Positions 5,720 through 9,529 of a stretch of 9,529 nt of DNA are shown here, in pieces; positions within the stretch are counted from its first letter, which is position 1, and each line of letters begins with the position of its first letter. The notes under the pieces were generated by a model, which saw nothing but the letters and a program-made list of their open reading frames with translations, was not told the origin of the DNA and did not search any database. The stretch lies in NCBI GenBank assembly GCA_964555935.1, contig CAZKUN010000314.1, positions 1 through 9,529 on the forward strand, in the 5' to 3' direction. The position numbers and the translations under genes were made by a program. The stretch is from CAZKUN01 sp964555935 (GTDB lineage: Bacteria; Armatimonadota; Zipacnadia; Zipacnadales; VGFC01).

Positions 5720-7645
5720 ATGAACGCGCCGATGCGTTTCTCGGACCTGCCCAGGGTCGCGCAGATCATGATCGCGGGAGCATGTGCCGCGGGTATTGCG
5801 GCGCTCTCGTGGGGATTCGGCGCGCCCGTGATGCGCCATCCCGGCGCGGCCGCGGTCTACCTGGCGCTTGCGTTCATCGTCGCGTCGAAGAGAATCACCC
5901 TCCACGCGAATGTCGCGACCCTGTCGCTAGGCTTCATCGTCGTGCTCGCCGCCCTGTTCACGTGCGGGCCGACGGTCGGCATGGCGGCGGCTGCGCTGAA
6001 TGTCGTGGGTTGCTTCGTACTCGTCGACGCCCAACAGCGACAGCCCCTGTTCGCCATGGGCTACAACGCCTCGACGTTGGTAGTGGCGGCCCTGGCCGCC
6101 GGCGCGGCGTTCGAGCCGATGGTAGGTCCCGCGCCGGTCCACAGGCTGACAGTGGAGTCGGCGACGGCCGTGGTCGTTGCGGTTGCCATCTACTGGGGCG
6201 TGTCAGTGGTCTCGCTGGGCGTGGCATCCACGCTCGGGCGCGGACAGCTCAAACTCCCGACCCGGGAGTGGTGGCTGGAGATCATCAACACGGCGCCCGC
6301 GTATCTCGCAGGCGGGGCGAGCGCGTTCGTGCTGGACGCGCTGTTCGCGGAAGTCGGTTACTGGGTGTTCGCCCTCGGCGTCCCGTTCGCGTGGGTCGTC
6401 CACTGGGCGATGACGTCGCAGTCGCGCCGCATCGCGGGTAAGCTGGCAAGAACCGAGGAGTTGAACCGAGCGTACTTCGCGACTGTGCGGGCGCTGTCAA
6501 CGGCTATCGATGTGAAAGACCACGGCACCCATGAACACGTGCAGCGCGTCCATCACCTGGCGACCGGTGTCGCCGAGCGCCTGGGCTTGGAGGGCGATGA
6601 ATGCGATGCTGTAGGCTTTGGGGCCGTGCTACACGACATCGGCAAGATCGCGATCCCCGACAGGGTGCTGCTGAAGCCGGGGAAGCTGACGGATGAGGAG
6701 TTCAAACTGGTCCAGGCCCACCCCGCGGCGGGCGAGGCGATTCTGCGCCCGATCAACTTCGGTCCGGATGTCTCAACCGATGTCTCGAGCATTGTGAGAC
6801 ACCACCACGAGAAACTCGATGGCACGGGATACCCGGACGGGCTGACGGGTGACGAGATCTGCATGGGCGCGCGAATCCTGGCGGCCATCGACGTGTACGA
6901 CGCGCTGATTTCGGATCGATCGTACCGAAAGGCATGGACGCCGCAGCGGGCGCTGGAGTTGCTGCGTTCGGAGGCGGGCACGAGCTGGGACACAGACGTG
7001 GTTGAGGCGCTCGCGGAAGTGCTGGAGAGCGAGGAGTCCACCGCCCCTGAGACGGATGCCACCGATCAGGTCCTCGTCCAGCTTTCCGGTCGCGCCCAGG
7101 CGTTCGCCGCGGACACGGGGGATGACGTATCGGTCCAGGACGAGGAACTGCACCTGGATCACGCGCGACGGCAGGCCCTGGCGGCAGCGACGGATCTGGT
7201 GGCCACGCAAGAACCACTCCTCGCCTGCGTCGCCTACGAGGTGGACGCGCGCCACTGCGAACTCGAGGCCGTGGCGGCATCCGGTCCGCTGTCATCGGCC
7301 TTCCGCCTGGCTCGATTGCCGGCGGATTCGGAAGGCTCCTCGCGGGCTCTCAGCTCAGGTCAGATCGTGCGGTCGGCGTCGGCGGTGGCCGAGCAGGCCT
7401 GTTTCCTGGAGGCCGTGTCCGAGCGATTGGCAACGGCGACGGTCACGGCCCTCCCGATAGCCAGTCGAGCCGGCGAGGTCGTGGCGGTGCTGTCGCTGTA
7501 CGCCTCGCCAGGCGACGAGCCAACTGACGAAAGCCTGGCGGCACTCGCGCCGGCCACGAACATGCTGGGGCGCCAGCTTGACTTGCTCGGCGCCAACGGC
7601 GTGACGCCCGCCCCCGCCCGGGCCTACGACACCGCGTCTGGGTAG
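5720..7645 (+). CDS. Membrane-anchored HD-GYP phosphohydrolase with C-terminal GAF-like region
   Basis: A 641-residue inner-membrane signalling protein, likely degrading cyclic-di-GMP (or a related cyclic dinucleotide). Residues 1-232 form about 6-8 hydrophobic helices of MASE type. A cytoplasmic linker (233-250) leads to the HD-GYP domain (about 251-440). Its motifs are KDxxTxxHVQRV with His273, LHDIGK with His305-Asp306, HP at 334-335, HHHEKLDGTGYPDGL (361-375, GYP at 370-372), and ARILAAIDVYDALISDRSYR (384-403). All usual metal-ligand and GYP residues appear present, so I expect activity. Residues about 480-625 look like a divergent GAF domain, beginning around ARRQALAAATDLV and ending in a helix at LAALAPATNMLGRQLDLLG. 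GAF after HD-GYP is the reverse of the common order. ATG 5720 has AGGA (5715-5718) almost touching it; ATG 5732 (MRFSDL) has a longer, perhaps better spacer and is an equally plausible start. The membrane half has a frameshifted paralog at 2813-3564. Confidence 0.92.
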   Translation: MNAPMRFSDLPRVAQIMIAGACAAGIAALSWGFGAPVMRHPGAAAVYLALAFIVASKRITLHANVATLSLGFIVVLAALFTCGPTVGMAAAALNVVGCFVLVDAQQRQPLFAMGYNASTLVVAALAAGAAFEPMVGPAPVHRLTVESATAVVVAVAIYWGVSVVSLGVASTLGRGQLKLPTREWWLEIINTAPAYLAGGASAFVLDALFAEVGYWVFALGVPFAWVVHWAMTSQSRRIAGKLARTEELNRAYFATVRALSTAIDVKDHGTHEHVQRVHHLATGVAERLGLEGDECDAVGFGAVLHDIGKIAIPDRVLLKPGKLTDEEFKLVQAHPAAGEAILRPINFGPDVSTDVSSIVRHHHEKLDGTGYPDGLTGDEICMGARILAAIDVYDALISDRSYRKAWTPQRALELLRSEAGTSWDTDVVEALAEVLESEESTAPETDATDQVLVQLSGRAQAFAADTGDDVSVQDEELHLDHARRQALAAATDLVATQEPLLACVAYEVDARHCELEAVAASGPLSSAFRLARLPADSEGSSRALSSGQIVRSASAVAEQACFLEAVSERLATATVTALPIASRAGEVVAVLSLYASPGDEPTDESLAALAPATNMLGRQLDLLGANGVTPAPARAYDTASG

Positions 7646-7670
7646 ACCCTCGTCGAGACACCAGAACAAC

Positions 7671-7701
7671 AATGGCCCCCGGCAGCGCGCCAAGGGCCAT
7701 T
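7671..7701. terminator. Hairpin between convergent genes, probable bidirectional terminator
   Basis: AATGGCCC (7671-7678) and GGGCCATT (7694-7701) form a perfect 8-bp stem around a 15-base loop. It sits in the 80 bases between the stop of the HD-GYP gene (7645) and the stop of the convergent gene (7726). The run of T after the stem is weak (three T on the plus strand). The two A before the stem, which also pair within it, give two T at the end of the stem on the minus strand. A terminator for both genes is the simplest reading. Confidence 0.55.
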
Positions 7702-7725
7702 TCGATTCTCCGGCTACAACGCGTC

Positions 7726-8940
7726 TTACTTGAACGTCACATCGTCGAGCCCGATGGTCAGCGGAAACTCATCGACACCCGCCGTGTCAGCAACGACCAC
7801 GACAACGCGGATCTCCTCGAGGTCGAGCCTGGGGTTCTCGTCGTCGGAATCGGCGGCCAGGATCATCTCGTCGAGAGGGACCTCAACGTCGGCCCATTCG
7901 GCGTCGGGGTCGAGCTTCACGCGCGTCCCGTACTTCGAGCCGTCCCACTCTTCGCACTCGACGCTGATGGTAACCGACGCGGTCGCGCTCGCTTTCAGGG
8001 CGATGCTCTCGGCTTCGGCGAGGTCGAGGAAGCCGCAGGCCAGAACGACGCCCATCCAGCGCAGTTTGCGGGCGTCGCAGATGATACTCAGCCCGTCACC
8101 CTCCGCGCCTTCGGCCAACTCAAGCCGGGGGCCGCCGCAAGCCAGCACGTGGATCGCGTTGCCCTCGAAGTCATCAACGAGCAACGGGTCCCCTGCAATG
8201 GGCGGCTGGGCGAGCGTCATGATCTCGACATCGTCGAGAAAGATCTGCTGAGCCCCGACCTTGCGCCCGAGCACGTCACCCAGGTCTCCGCCCAAGTTCG
8301 AGAGGTCCTGAACGCGGATTTCGGTGATCTGGTCCACGTCGAGCCGCAGGTTGGCGTCGCTGGCCACCGTGTCCTGAGACAGTACGAGCGAACTCAGGGG
8401 AATCGCTACCTCGGCCCACTCGTCACTGGGCGTGGCCAGGAACTGCTGGTAGAAGGCGCCCCCGCGTTCGACGACGCCGAAGCTGATGTTGGTCGGCGCG
8501 GTGGTCTGGACTGAGAGACGCAGCGTGTCGCCATCCACATCGGTGAGCGGCCGGACCTGGAGCTGCTGAAAGCTGTTCGCGCGCCCCATGAAAGTCAGCC
8601 GCAGACAGCCGTCTCCGGCGTGGGCGATGTCCTCATCGTCGAGAATGTCGAGGATCGCCTCGTTGTCCGTGGCCGACCAATGCACGAGCTGATCGGCGGC
8701 CTCAAAGTCGAACGATGAGGGCGCCGGGACTTCCGGGATCGGCGCGACTTCGGTTACCGTGGCCGCTGGCTGGTCGGGCGCGGTCTTCGGGGCCTCGGTC
8801 GGTTTGAGGTCGCCGCCCTTCTCAAAGAAGAACTTTGGTTTGTCGCCGTCGTCGGCGTCATCGTCCTGAGCGGCAACGACGGTCATGGTCGCGATAAGAG
8901 CAACTAGCAGGCACAGCATGAGCAGCACGCAACGTCGCAT
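7726..8940 (-). CDS. Secreted protein with two tandem carbohydrate-binding-like beta-sandwich domains
   Basis: A 404-residue exported protein. ATG 8940 has AGGGAGG (8950-8956) nine bases upstream. The signal peptide covers residues 1-24 (core VLLMLCLLVALIATMTVVAA). It is followed by an acidic, then Pro/Ala/Thr-rich linker (25-76). Two homologous domains follow, at about 77-240 and 255-403. Each opens with a DFE motif (FDFEAAD at 77; VDDFEGN at 255), contains a strand pair of the form (D/A)EWA(E/D)VxxPL (173-182; 347-356), then a Leu-Asp rich stretch (LRLDVDQITEIRV; PRLDLEEIRVVVV) and ends in LDDV(E/T) (235-239; 398-402). This pattern is that of jelly-roll carbohydrate-binding modules (CBM11/CIA30-like). 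No catalytic domain is present, so it may bind cell-surface or environmental glycans, or act as a structural envelope protein. Family assignment is by pattern only. It lies downstream of, and in the same direction as, the arylsulfotransferase-like gene, 101 bases away. Confidence 0.87.
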   Translation of the reverse strand: MRRCVLLMLCLLVALIATMTVVAAQDDDADDGDKPKFFFEKGGDLKPTEAPKTAPDQPAATVTEVAPIPEVPAPSSFDFEAADQLVHWSATDNEAILDILDDEDIAHAGDGCLRLTFMGRANSFQQLQVRPLTDVDGDTLRLSVQTTAPTNISFGVVERGGAFYQQFLATPSDEWAEVAIPLSSLVLSQDTVASDANLRLDVDQITEIRVQDLSNLGGDLGDVLGRKVGAQQIFLDDVEIMTLAQPPIAGDPLLVDDFEGNAIHVLACGGPRLELAEGAEGDGLSIICDARKLRWMGVVLACGFLDLAEAESIALKASATASVTISVECEEWDGSKYGTRVKLDPDAEWADVEVPLDEMILAADSDDENPRLDLEEIRVVVVVADTAGVDEFPLTIGLDDVTFK

Positions 8941-9041
8941 CGGGGATGCCCTCCCTAGTATGAGGCACGGGTAGTTCTCACGCCGGGGCAGACCGCCGCG
9001 AGAATCACTCCCTACTATCGCGCGGGGATGGGGAATGTTCC
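8941..9041. repeat. Spacer with a near-perfect 11-base direct repeat
   Basis: The 101 bases between two co-oriented minus-strand genes contain CTCCCTAGTAT (8951-8961) and CTCCCTACTAT (9008-9018), differing at one position, 57 bases apart. The first copy includes the complement of the ribosome binding site of the downstream gene, so the repeat may be chance or a duplicated leader. TTCTC and GAGAA flank the middle, giving at most a weak hairpin. No clear terminator or promoter was found. Confidence 0.3.
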
Positions 9042-9529
9042 TTAACCGTCGAGGGGTTCGTCGGGCGGGATGCGTAGACTGAGCGGCGGCGTCACGCTCA
9101 CCTCGCGGGGGCGGCGCAACGCGCGGGTCTGCGGGCAGTGGTCGTATGGGTAGCGGTACGAGCGCGGCGTGCGGGCCACGTGCTCCCAGACCGTCTCGCG
9201 CTCGGGCGTGACCTCAAAGACCCGCCCACCGGCGCTCTCGCAGATCAACGTGTTGCCGTTGGGAAGCCGCTGCGCGGACGAGGTGTAGGTCGCGTGGAAC
9301 CGAAGATTGTCCTCGTAGACCCAGACAACTTCCTTTGTCGTGGGATCGATCTCGAGGACGTATGACATGCCCGCGTGGCCGAGGTCGCGCCAAGGCGACG
9401 CGCCGTTATCAAAGATCAGGATATTTCCCTCACCGGGCAATCCCGGCTCAATCATGTGCGGCTCGTGTTGCCCGGAGAGGCCGCCGAAGTAGTCGCCGGT
9501 ATACTCCCAGACCACGTGGGATGATTCGC
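9042..9529 (-). CDS. Arylsulfotransferase-like beta-propeller protein, C-terminal part (5' end outside window)
   Basis: The frame is open from the right edge to TAA at 9042-9044, giving about 162 residues. A GTG at 9515 is internal (it encodes the second Val of HVVWEYTG), not a start. The sequence shows propeller-blade repeats of the arylsulfotransferase (ASST) type: HVVWEYTGDYF, then EGNILIFDNGAS, then YVLEIDPTTKEVVWVYED, then QRLPNGNTLICESAGGRV broken here before FEVTPERETVWEHV. The strand motif (I/L)P-N-G-N-T-L-I followed by G-x-V-x-E-V-(T/D)-x-(E/G)-x-x-V-W-E is characteristic of this family and of PQQ-type propellers. Family members are exported and either transfer sulfate between phenols or have unknown activity. 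The catalytic His region cannot be judged because the N-terminal portion is missing. The last 30 residues (LRRPREVSVTPPLSL onward) are a Pro-rich tail. Confidence 0.8.
   Translation of the reverse strand, partial: ESSHVVWEYTGDYFGGLSGQHEPHMIEPGLPGEGNILIFDNGASPWRDLGHAGMSYVLEIDPTTKEVVWVYEDNLRFHATYTSSAQRLPNGNTLICESAGGRVFEVTPERETVWEHVARTPRSYRYPYDHCPQTRALRRPREVSVTPPLSLRIPPDEPLDG

Noticed and set aside
5569..6441. Plus-strand ORF of 290 codons overlapping the HD-GYP gene
   Set aside because: It is an out-of-frame shadow: Arg/Gly-rich and without motifs, whereas the HD-GYP frame has a membrane domain and catalytic motifs.
7672..8514. Plus-strand ORF of 280 codons
   Set aside because: It starts in the terminator hairpin and runs antisense to the secreted two-domain protein, which has a ribosome binding site, signal peptide and internal repeats.
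8971..9006. Hairpin with TTCTC and GAGAA arms between the last two genes
   Set aside because: Only five base pairs plus a few interrupted ones, with a long loop and no T run, which is not above chance here.

Overview
The window is GC-rich bacterial DNA with one 10-base run of N (1042-1051), so it comes from a draft or metagenomic scaffold. It holds seven protein-coding loci and no RNA genes, mobile elements or CRISPR arrays that I can see. Real genes start mostly with ATG behind clear AGGAG-type ribosome binding sites, and four of the seven encode Sec-type signal peptides or secreted domains. The mix (HD-GYP phosphodiesterase with a membrane sensor, subtilisin-like peptidase, tandem beta-sandwich secreted protein, arylsulfotransferase-like propeller) suits a free-living, probably diderm, GC-rich bacterium of a poorly sampled phylum. 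The sequence alone does not fix the taxon.

Layout, left to right. (1) A secreted protein of unknown function on the minus strand, starting at 1253, running through the N gap in one frame and off the left edge. (2) A divergent RhlB-like family 1 glycosyltransferase on the plus strand (1533-2819). (3) Overlapping its 3' end by 7 bases, two small minus-strand membrane ORFs (3082-3564 and 2813-3085). Together they look like one polytopic membrane sensor domain broken by a -1 frameshift. (4) A secreted S8 (subtilisin-like) peptidase on the minus strand (3684-5501). (5) A divergent plus-strand gene (5720-7645) for a membrane-bound HD-GYP protein with a C-terminal GAF-like region. (6) A minus-strand secreted protein with two homologous beta-sandwich domains (7726-8940), convergent with gene 5 across a hairpin. 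(7) The C-terminal part of an arylsulfotransferase-like beta-propeller protein entering from the right edge (9042-9529, minus strand).

The most notable point is that the broken membrane ORF pair is paralogous to the membrane half of the HD-GYP protein encoded about 2 kb away, on the other side of the peptidase. By hand, about 28 of 82 positions match over the best stretch, and the similarity continues past the frameshift in the other frame. The locus therefore carries one complete sensor-plus-output protein (likely cyclic-di-GMP turnover) and one stand-alone, interrupted copy of the sensor. I see no convincing new multi-gene system: gene orientations alternate, and the only possible translational coupling is between the two halves of the interrupted gene.
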